Assembly: GCA_019414055.1 (NCBI GenBank)
Contig: DXMV01000009.1
Span: 1-12,417 of the forward strand
Direction: 5' to 3'
DNA: 12,417 nucleotides
Origin: Collinsella sp.
GTDB taxonomy: Bacteria > Actinomycetota > Coriobacteriia > Coriobacteriales > Coriobacteriaceae
Positions 7,100 to 12,417 of the stretch are shown here, in pieces. The notes under the pieces are model-generated. The model did no database searches. It had not been told where the DNA came from and saw only the letters and a program-made list of their open reading frames with translations. The first letter of the stretch is position 1. Each line of letters begins with the position of its first letter. The translations under genes were made by a program, and so were the position numbers.

Positions 7100-8338
7100 C
7101 TAACTAGCTGAATTGTCAATAACCATGCTACGGACCGCTTTAAATAAGAAAGATAATAGAATGGCGCAAGATATGAAATAACTAATAATGACTACATAGC
7201 TGGCACCATTTAAACCTGTTCGCGGTATCAAAAACCATGCCAAAGGGAATGAAATGAGGCACCCAATACAATTCCCAATAAAACAACCGGCCATATCACG
7301 GACGCTAATTAGAAGATCGCTTAAAAATGCAACCAAAGCCGTAAACGCAGAGCTAAATAAGCCAGCGTATATTAAATAACAATAGCCAGCAATCTTCCCC
7401 CCGAACACCATATCGAGTAGCTCGCTGCCAAATAGCATGAAAACGCATGCGAAAACAGCAAAAACCGCAAACATCGATATGGTCACATTGAAAACAAGGC
7501 GGAAAAGACCTGATATATCCTTTGCCTCATATCGTTTAGCAAAAGATCCCAAAAGAGGAGCGTAGACATAGGTAGCGCATGCCTGAATAATTACAATCGG
7601 TGTACAAACAGTTGCATAAATTCCCAGCGCCGAAGCACCATAGCACTCCCCTAGAAACTGACGTGAATATGTAACCACCACTGAACATAGAGACATGCCG
7701 ACCACAGCGGGAAGGCATGACATAAAAAGATGCTTAATAACCGCAGCGTCAAATGAAGGCCTTACGTTAGTAAATTGAGATGCGATCTTATAGTCAACAA
7801 GAATCATCGGATAAGTGACGACAACCATGCCAATCAACGCCACATTGAGACTATCGAATTTAGCCATCCCTATAATGAAGGCAGCTAGAAACAGAGTTGC
7901 TCGAATTATCATAGAGATACCGCAGTAATCCATTCTGAGATGTTGCTGATCAACCCCATGCAGCACATCGATAAAAACATCCCCAGCTCGAAAAACAAGG
8001 TAAAGGGAAATTACAACAAAACTATCTCTTGAACAGGTGAAATACATATAAACATAGGTAACAATTATTCCCAAAACAATGGTAGTCAATCTAAAACCGA
8101 CATACTGACTTGCCGACACTCTTTCATGAATGTCAGATACCTGATAGGACCTAATTCGAAATAGTCCAATTTGAGAAAATACATTTGAAACCGACATAGC
8201 CACAGCGAGCAATCCTGCAGCCTCATAGTTACTAGATAGTCTTGCTACAACTACGGTAATAAGCCATTGACAGCCCGAATAATATAAAGAACCGAATGAG
8301 TTCCATAACATATTTGACTTAAGTGACTTTTCTTTCAA
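7100..8338 (-). CDS. Wzx-like polysaccharide flippase (MOP superfamily)
   Basis: A 412-residue protein made almost entirely of hydrophobic segments, about twelve, as expected for the polysaccharide transporter branch of the MOP superfamily. The start (KSNMLWNSFGSLYYSG, then LITVVVARLSSNYEAAG) is the familiar N-terminus of Wzx and teichoic-acid-type exporters, where the first helix is followed by a conserved A-R-x-L/S stretch. Such proteins flip undecaprenyl-linked repeat units outward. The best start is an unusual TTG at 8338 with GAGGG (8343-8347) only four bases upstream; the next in-frame ATG, at 8314, has no Shine-Dalgarno. It lies 78 bases after the LicD gene and is probably co-transcribed with it. 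This implies Wzx/Wzy-type assembly, although no polymerase gene is in the window. Confidence 0.9.
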   Translation of the reverse strand: MKEKSLKSNMLWNSFGSLYYSGCQWLITVVVARLSSNYEAAGLLAVAMSVSNVFSQIGLFRIRSYQVSDIHERVSASQYVGFRLTTIVLGIIVTYVYMYFTCSRDSFVVISLYLVFRAGDVFIDVLHGVDQQHLRMDYCGISMIIRATLFLAAFIIGMAKFDSLNVALIGMVVVTYPMILVDYKIASQFTNVRPSFDAAVIKHLFMSCLPAVVGMSLCSVVVTYSRQFLGECYGASALGIYATVCTPIVIIQACATYVYAPLLGSFAKRYEAKDISGLFRLVFNVTISMFAVFAVFACVFMLFGSELLDMVFGGKIAGYCYLIYAGLFSSAFTALVAFLSDLLISVRDMAGCFIGNCIGCLISFPLAWFLIPRTGLNGASYVVIISYFISCAILLSFLFKAVRSMVIDNSAS

Positions 8339-8416
8339 AATTCCCTCATATTCCGAATTAATAAAGCATATACGATCGCCAAAACTTCTGACTTACCATA
8401 ACGTTATTAGCTGTAA

Positions 8417-9271
8417 TTAAGCCTTTGACCATGTTGTTCCATCGGAAAAAACTATGCGAATTGGAAGATGGGTATGTCTCGCTTCTGGGGCAGGTAGCTC
8501 TTGCCAGCTCCCATACATTTCCGAGAGATAACCTTCAATATTCCGAGCAGCAGGAAACAGGGAGTTCATAAACTTAATCTTAACCGCCGGGTAAACCATC
8601 TCATAAGGAAGGGGGGCATCGGAATCGTAGGATAGATTTTTAATTACATCGCCGAAAACAGCAGGCGATTCATCAATGATTGACTTGTTGAAGTGATGCT
8701 TCAGCACGTCTCGATTCCTGATGATTGCTCTTAACGCATAATGGATTAAACGGCATCCAAAAGATTCCAGATTGCCCAACAATCCTTTATGGGGGACGTT
8801 GATGAACGAAGAATGATACAAGTAGGACATCTTCTGCCAACGAGACGCGTTTGAAAGCTGTTTTCTACGTTCATCATCGATAGGTGATAAGGTGTCATGC
8901 ACCAAAATGTCAATAAAAATGCCCTGCTTATATCCAGAAGCTAAAGATTCGCTATTTACGAATTCAGTCCCCTTCTTGGTAATTTTTGCAAAAAAGCCAC
9001 CAAACGTAGACGTATTATCAAATGTATGCAACTCATACTCCGGTGAGAGTTGCACTTCTGCAATCTTGATAAATTTATTAAACTGATTGCGCGTCATTGA
9101 GATGTCGATGTCATCATCCCATGGAATAAAACCACCGTGACGCGCGGCGCCCAAAGCAGTTCCTGAATCAAGAATCCATTTAATATCATTTTCATCGCAC
9201 AGACGGGCGACAGCGCACAAAATGTCATATTCCTCTTGCTGAAGCTTGCGAAGTGCAGTGGCTTGATCCAC
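8417..9271 (-). CDS. LicD-family phosphotransferase
   Basis: A 284-residue protein with the LicD signature GTALGAARHGGFIPWDDDID near the N-terminus, where the aspartates are the catalytic metal-binding residues, followed by IFIDILVHD (the family's GxFIDIFPxD-like motif). LicD proteins transfer phosphocholine, or related small phospho- or phosphono-groups, from a CDP-activated donor to sugars of teichoic acids, capsules and other glycans. Start choice: GTG at 9271 with AAGGAG (9281-9286) at a nine-base spacing. A TTG at 9298 would add nine residues and has no Shine-Dalgarno. The two genes immediately upstream supply a cytidylyltransferase and an aminotransferase, so the donor is probably a CDP-linked compound made by them. 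No choline kinase or choline transporter is nearby, which argues against plain phosphocholine. Confidence 0.9.
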   Translation of the reverse strand: MDQATALRKLQQEEYDILCAVARLCDENDIKWILDSGTALGAARHGGFIPWDDDIDISMTRNQFNKFIKIAEVQLSPEYELHTFDNTSTFGGFFAKITKKGTEFVNSESLASGYKQGIFIDILVHDTLSPIDDERRKQLSNASRWQKMSYLYHSSFINVPHKGLLGNLESFGCRLIHYALRAIIRNRDVLKHHFNKSIIDESPAVFGDVIKNLSYDSDAPLPYEMVYPAVKIKFMNSLFPAARNIEGYLSEMYGSWQELPAPEARHTHLPIRIVFSDGTTWSKA

Positions 9272-9280
9272 GTTGTCAAT

Positions 9281-9286
9281 CTCCTT
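9281..9286 (-). promoter_or_regulatory. Shine-Dalgarno that selects the GTG start of the LicD gene
   Basis: Reads AAGGAG on the minus strand, nine bases before the GTG at 9271. It lies inside the longer open frame that begins at a TTG at 9298, so it argues that the longer frame is not the real protein start. Confidence 0.65.
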
Positions 9287-9328
9287 GTTAATGGTCAAAA
9301 TGACTTACAAAATTCAATACAGCGAACT

Positions 9329-9363
9329 GGTGATTCCTCATATTTTAAACAGGAAGAATCACC
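9329..9363. repeat. Inverted repeat in the LicD gene leader
   Basis: GGTGATTC (9329-9336) and GAATCACC (9356-9363) are exact complements around a 19-base AT-rich spacer, about 60-90 bases upstream of the LicD GTG. No T-run follows on the minus strand, so it is not a typical terminator. It could be an operator, an RNA hairpin affecting LicD expression, or a processing site between the upstream gene and LicD. Confidence 0.4.
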
Positions 9364-9482
9364 ATATAGCCAAAACAGAGAAAGAGTGTTAATTACGTTT
9401 ATGATCTAACATAGGTCAACCGATTTTGCTTTCTTTTAAACCACGACATTTCCCATTAATAATGGCTCAAGACAATCGCACG

Positions 9483-10808
9483 CTAAGACAGATTAATACA
9501 CGACGAAGAAGTAGGATCGGCACAACGCTCAAACATGCGAACAATCGCAACTGAATCGGATTCTGAAACGCCCTGCAACTTTAAGCCACGATCGATCGAA
9601 CGCGTAAACACGGACAATTGATTTCGCACGCCCTCTCCATCCAGTTGATAAAAATAACGTTTATTATCATCAGTACTCTCATAGCGAATCTCAAAATAAT
9701 CGGTCTTCCACCACGGCGCTGGAACATAGACATAGCCCTTCGTTCCCGAAATGACCAGCTCCCCTTCCGTCTTAACAGAACGTCCGACCTTAAAAGATGC
9801 AACCGCATTGTCAAATGCAAATGACCCACGAACAAAAACATCGAGTTTCTCCGCTTCGCCATCCCTAATTACGACATAGTGCTCATCATTTGGCAAACCT
9901 CCGAGAAGCTGAACGATGGGCAATACAGCAGTTGGCCCCCAATAGTCCAAAGCGCCTTGATCAGCACACTCAGGGTCATTATCTAAAGACAGTCCGCTCA
10001 TACCAGAACAGTTTGAATCAATCGAAACGACTTTTCCTATCAAGCCAGATTTTACAAGCAGTAGCAATCGAGAGTAAGCCATGGCATGTGCGGTTTTAAT
10101 TGCATCCATCAAAATCAAACCATGATCACGAGCAAACTGATACAAATACTTTGCCTGAGCCTCGGTTTTTGCAATAGGAGACTCGCATAAGACATGGACG
10201 CCTTTTTTGAGAGCATGGAGAATCTCATCATAGTGTCCGTCAGGATGAGTAGCCAAAAATAAAGCATTCGCCTTGTCTAGCAACTGGTCGAATAGTATAA
10301 ACTTTTCATCAACAACAGAAGACGCCGTGAGTCGTCCTACCTCTAGTATTCCGTTCACGAACGAACTTTCGCGAACATACTTATTGAGCACGGGACCCGA
10401 GCCTACAAAAGCCATCTTCAATGCTTGTCTTTGACTTCTAATCTCCGAACTCGAAATGCCTTCCGTCCGGTCAAGATAGACGACTTTACAATATTCATTT
10501 AGATAATCGAAATGGCCACGCCAATCGGATCCAACAGTAAAAATGTCGACGCCATATCTTTGAATATCGTCAATTTTTTGACCTTGATATTCCTCAACAA
10601 TAATTTCATCGGCAAGCCCAGTGGCCCGCACCGCTTCCATTCGCTCAGCAAGAGACTGTTCGACATTAATTTTTCCGCGAGCGCGATCAAAATCATCTGC
10701 GGTAACGCCGACAATCAAATAATCGCCAAGTTCACGAGCTCTTTCCAAAAGTCGAATATGACCATAATGAAGCATATCGTACGTACCGTATGTAATGACT
10801 TTCACCAT
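9483..10808 (-). CDS. Fusion protein: TagD-like cytidylyltransferase plus Gfo/Idh/MocA oxidoreductase domain
   Basis: A 441-residue two-domain protein. Residues 1-125 match glycerol-3-phosphate cytidylyltransferase (TagD): VITYGTYDMLHYGH with the HxGH catalytic motif (His14, His17), a GSDWRG stretch near 93-98, and RTEGISSSEIR (114-124). This domain should couple a small phosphorylated alcohol to CTP. Residues from about 130 form a Gfo/Idh/MocA oxidoreductase: FVGSGPV (134-140) starts the Rossmann fold, GVHVLCESPIAKT (203-215) sits where the family has the EKP motif, and LLLLVKSGLIGKVVSI starts the second domain. The usual catalytic lysine of EKP is serine here (Ser210), and the usual DxGxH histidine is not apparent, so dehydrogenase activity is uncertain. 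Start: ATG at 10808, matching TagD proteins; the TTG at 10817 is less likely. It follows the aminotransferase stop by 18 bases, so the two are probably co-transcribed. Product: a CDP-activated donor for the LicD enzyme (inferred). Confidence 0.88.
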   Translation of the reverse strand: MVKVITYGTYDMLHYGHIRLLERARELGDYLIVGVTADDFDRARGKINVEQSLAERMEAVRATGLADEIIVEEYQGQKIDDIQRYGVDIFTVGSDWRGHFDYLNEYCKVVYLDRTEGISSSEIRSQRQALKMAFVGSGPVLNKYVRESSFVNGILEVGRLTASSVVDEKFILFDQLLDKANALFLATHPDGHYDEILHALKKGVHVLCESPIAKTEAQAKYLYQFARDHGLILMDAIKTAHAMAYSRLLLLVKSGLIGKVVSIDSNCSGMSGLSLDNDPECADQGALDYWGPTAVLPIVQLLGGLPNDEHYVVIRDGEAEKLDVFVRGSFAFDNAVASFKVGRSVKTEGELVISGTKGYVYVPAPWWKTDYFEIRYESTDDNKRYFYQLDGEGVRNQLSVFTRSIDRGLKLQGVSESDSVAIVRMFERCADPTSSSCINLS

Positions 10809-10826
10809 AGTAATCAAGCCTTTTAT

Positions 10827-11900
10827 CTACAGAAGACCCTTAGATAGCATGTCTTCAAGTGCATTAACCAGCTGAACATTATCATCAATCGTAAGACAAC
10901 CTATATGACCAACGCGAAAAACTCTATCCGCAAGCTCACCACCGTTAGGACACACCCAAATACCATAGTCATCTTTGAGAGCCGCGAAGATATCACGTGC
11001 TGAAGCATTCAGAGGATGAAGAATGGTCACTGCGTTAGACGGCGCAGGGGAGACCTGCTCCAAGGGCAAATCAGATATCCGCGACCTGAAATCCCGAGCT
11101 AAAGCAGAAACCCTTTCGATCTCAACAGAAGGTCCGCCGTTCTCCGCAATTAAATTTAACCGCTTATTAATCTGCAGCAAGGTCCCAACGGCAGGCGTAA
11201 ACGGAGTCTGCCCTCGCTCGCCATTTCTAAGAGCCGAACGAAGATCGAGATACATGCAGCCGGGATCATTTGACATCACCCGATCGATAGCCCTTTTCGA
11301 AAGCGCAATAAGGGAGACCCCTGGAGGACAGGCGAGTGCTTTCTGCGACCCCGTAATAAATACATCGACGCCAAGATCTGACATACCCAATGGATCGGCC
11401 AAAAATGCACTAATTGCATCCATGATGAAAAGCATATTGTTTCGTCTGCAAAAATCAGACAGCATTGATGCATCGTAGAGAACGCCCGTAGAGGTCTCGT
11501 GAATATTTACCAAAAGGGCCGTATAGCCCTGCTGGTCAAATTGATCCAACATTTCGGGAGTCAAAGTGCTGCCAAAGGGAAGCTCAATATTATCGTGGGG
11601 AATTCCGTGAATATCGCAGAGCTGAGAAAAGCGCTTGCCAAAACTGCCGCCGACCACAACAAGGGCCTTGTCCTCGGAAGACAAAACATTTGCAACAGAG
11701 GCTTCAAGGGACGCAGTGCCCGACCCAGTGATAAAGACAGCACGGGACTCTTCGGGCGCATCAACAAACCGAAGGAATAGCGCCTCGTTTTGAAGCATAA
11801 CCTCAGAAAACTCGGGCGTTCTGAAATACGGGACTTGTTCAGAGCCGATAGCAAGAACCTCAGAATCGGACATAACTGGACCAACGGTAAAATTCAGCAT
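10827..11900 (-). CDS. Class V PLP aminotransferase, alanine-glyoxylate aminotransferase type
   Basis: A 357-residue fold-type I PLP enzyme of the class V group. FTVGPVM (4-10) is the usual N-terminus, ITGSGTASLEA (57-67) binds the cofactor phosphate, Asp161 in IMDAISAF contacts the pyridine nitrogen, Lys187 in TGSQKALACPPG is the Schiff-base lysine, and Arg329 in FRVGHIG is the probable substrate-carboxylate arginine. TGSQKA-PPG resembles alanine-glyoxylate or serine-pyruvate aminotransferases more than classic 2-aminoethylphosphonate transaminase (PhnW), but the families overlap. The ATG at 11900 has GGTGG seven bases upstream. As the first gene before the cytidylyltransferase fusion and LicD, it probably installs the amine on the small molecule that becomes the CDP donor. 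The keto or aldehyde substrate is unknown; no PEP mutase or phosphonopyruvate decarboxylase is visible. Confidence 0.9.
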   Translation of the reverse strand: MLNFTVGPVMSDSEVLAIGSEQVPYFRTPEFSEVMLQNEALFLRFVDAPEESRAVFITGSGTASLEASVANVLSSEDKALVVVGGSFGKRFSQLCDIHGIPHDNIELPFGSTLTPEMLDQFDQQGYTALLVNIHETSTGVLYDASMLSDFCRRNNMLFIMDAISAFLADPLGMSDLGVDVFITGSQKALACPPGVSLIALSKRAIDRVMSNDPGCMYLDLRSALRNGERGQTPFTPAVGTLLQINKRLNLIAENGGPSVEIERVSALARDFRSRISDLPLEQVSPAPSNAVTILHPLNASARDIFAALKDDYGIWVCPNGGELADRVFRVGHIGCLTIDDNVQLVNALEDMLSKGLL

Positions 11901-11937
11901 AGTTTAACCACCAGGCAATCGATCGAAAGGGAATATT

Positions 11938-11966
11938 AGAATACCCCTGAAGAACCGGAACTGCAA
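11938..11966 (-). promoter_or_regulatory. Candidate promoter of the aminotransferase-cytidylyltransferase-LicD series
   Basis: On the minus strand TTGCAG (11961-11966) and TATTCT (11938-11943) are separated by 17 bases. This would start transcription near 11931, giving a leader of about 30 nt before the ATG at 11900. Each hexamer is only a partial sigma-70 match, so the call rests on spacing and position. Confidence 0.38.
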
Positions 11967-11981
11967 AATACCGATTCGCAA

Positions 11982-12009
11982 TAACAGATTCTAACAGTTC
12001 AAATAACAG
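11982..12009 (-). repeat. Three helically spaced CTGTTA repeats upstream of the candidate promoter
   Basis: CTGTTA on the minus strand occurs at 11982-11987, 11992-11997 and 12004-12009, with start-to-start spacings of 10 and 12 bases. The two upstream copies extend to AACTGTTA. They lie about 50 to 80 bases before the predicted transcription start, where activators of the OmpR or similar class often bind direct repeats on one DNA face. The regulator is unknown. Confidence 0.4.
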
Positions 12010-12020
12010 TTGCCGATTAA

Positions 12021-12036
12021 GGGGCTGGAAGACCCC
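12021..12036 (-). repeat. Short GC hairpin in the leader region
   Basis: GGGG and CCCC arms around an eight-base loop, followed on the minus strand by TTAATC. It could be a residual terminator of the truncated upstream reading frame, but the stem is short and there is no T-run. Confidence 0.2.
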
Positions 12037-12079
12037 GAATGCTATGTTCTTCCCAGTCAAACGGAGAACCCGCCCGAGT

Positions 12080-12280
12080 TCACTCGGATCTTTGTTTGAC
12101 GACAACCCCTCCGGGCAGGCGTTCGGGCGGATGAGACAGATCCATATGGGAAGAGCGAACACCTTTGAAGCACTCGTAGTGAGTCTCGCCGTCGATGAGT
12201 TCCTGCTGCCCAAAGGAGCCGTCGACTAGAAGCGCAGACGTGATGAAGTCGGTGCGGGCACGCCGGCCGAAGCCGCCTGT
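12080..12280 (-). pseudogene. Unrecognised GC-rich reading frame, truncated at the insertion element
   Basis: One minus-strand frame is open for about 66 codons from the insertion-element junction to a TGA at 12080-12082. It includes FITSALLVDGSFGQQELIDG and, further on, THYECFKGVRSSHMDL. Its third codon positions are clearly richer in G and C than the other frames, as expected for coding sequence in a GC-rich host, and it has no start of its own before the junction. I do not recognise the family; it may be the tail of a host gene or of another mobile element. A plus-strand frame over the same bases (12044-12229) has a weaker codon pattern and is treated as a shadow. Confidence 0.32.
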
Positions 12281-12417
12281 GTTTCGTCAAGAGGATTTGA
12301 GCAAAAAGAGCATCGGAAATTGAGCAGCTTGAGCATCGGAAGTGCGCACGCTTTTTGAGCGGCTAGCCCTCCTGCATGAGGGCATGGCGGACGCGGTAGG
12401 ACTCGCCGCGGAACTGG
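12278..12417 (-). mobile_element. End of a probable IS21-family insertion sequence
   Basis: A candidate TG tip near 12278-12281 (TGTGTTTCGTC) is followed by multiple short repeats: GAGCATCGGAA at 12308-12318 and 12331-12341, and TTGAGCA at 12297, 12320 and 12329. Multiple terminal repeats just outside the coding region are characteristic of IS21-family ends. The last codons of an IstB-like protein begin right after. The exact tip is approximate and the rest of the element lies outside the window. Confidence 0.5.
12363..12417 (-). CDS. istB: C-terminal fragment of an IstB-like helper ATPase
   Basis: Only the last 17 codons and the TAG stop are in the window. They read QFRGESYRVRHALMQEG. The R/KGESxR stretch close to the C-terminus is what many IS21-family IstB proteins show (for example ELKGESMRK-type endings), and the gene ends a few dozen bases from a repeat-rich element end, as istB does. 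IstB is the AAA+ ATPase that assists the IstA transposase in target selection. With so few residues the call depends mainly on context; another transposase family is possible. Confidence 0.45.
   Translation of the reverse strand, partial: QFRGESYRVRHALMQEG

Larger units (their letters stand above)
11901..12277. other. Leader region between the glycan genes and the insertion element
   Basis: Composition changes here: the part next to the aminotransferase (11901-12020) is AT-rich like the glycan genes and holds the candidate promoter and CTGTTA repeats, while 12060-12277 is GC-rich and carries the truncated unrecognised frame. The boundary of the acquired cassette probably lies near 12020-12060. 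Confidence 0.45.

Noticed and set aside
9483..10808. Possibility that the two domains are separate genes joined by a sequencing error
   Set aside because: The frame is continuous, the domain junction contains no repeat or homopolymer suggesting an error, and no internal start with a good ribosome site was seen near residue 130.
11023..11478. Plus-strand open frame of 151 codons
   Set aside because: Antisense to the class V aminotransferase, including its PLP-lysine region; no Shine-Dalgarno or family match.
11860..12213. Minus-strand open frame of 117 codons reaching into the aminotransferase start
   Set aside because: It crosses the composition boundary, overlaps the aminotransferase start out of frame and covers the candidate promoter; it looks like a chance frame.
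12044..12229. Plus-strand and alternative minus-strand frames in the GC-rich leader
   Set aside because: Their codon third-position pattern is weaker than that of the minus frame ending at 12080, and none matches a family I know.
12308..12341. Short direct repeats considered as the start of a CRISPR array
   Set aside because: Repeat units are only about 11 bases, unevenly spaced, and adjoin an IstB-like C-terminus, which fits IS21-type end repeats.

Overview
The window looks like part of a surface-polysaccharide (capsule or cell-wall glycan) locus from a Gram-positive gut actinobacterium, most likely of the class Coriobacteriia. Two things suggest this. The first gene encodes an exported cell-wall amidase whose C-terminal end carries short aromatic 'FDVxxYYxxYxDLxxAYG...YYxHYxxxGxGEGR' repeats, common in Coriobacteriia surface proteins. 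The sequence at both edges is GC-rich (about 60% by hand count), while the interior is much more AT-rich, as expected for an acquired glycan cassette in a GC-rich host. The genus call is inference.

Layout, left to right: (1) an N-acetylmuramoyl-L-alanine amidase on the minus strand, cut by the left edge (1-1575). (2) A plus-strand membrane acyltransferase (1882-2955) ending at a strong hairpin. (3) A minus-strand pair, a DPM1-like GT2 glycosyltransferase and a DUF2304 membrane protein, coupled by a Shine-Dalgarno that overlaps a stop codon (4211-3165). (4) A plus-strand GT2 glycosyltransferase with its own terminator (4502-5512). (5) A long minus-strand series, in transcription order: class V aminotransferase (11900-10827), a TagD-like cytidylyltransferase fused to a Gfo/Idh/MocA oxidoreductase domain (10808-9483), a LicD-family phosphotransferase (9271-8417), a Wzx-type flippase (8338-7100) and a GT4 glycosyltransferase (6802-5654). 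(6) A GC-rich leader with an unrecognised, truncated reading frame, then the end of a probable IS21-family element with the last codons of an IstB-like protein (about 12278-12417).

How the genes may work together: the glycosyltransferases build a repeat unit on a lipid carrier, the acyltransferase O-acylates it, and the flippase exports it. The most distinctive part is the aminotransferase / cytidylyltransferase-oxidoreductase / LicD block. It reads as a self-contained route that makes, CDP-activates and transfers a small, probably amine-bearing, phosphate or phosphonate decoration onto the glycan. The substrate cannot be read from sequence. No polymerase (Wzy), priming glycosyltransferase, chain-length regulator, PEP mutase or phosphonopyruvate decarboxylase is present, so the locus must continue outside the window or depend on genes elsewhere.

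No tRNA, rRNA, CRISPR array or known riboswitch was recognised.
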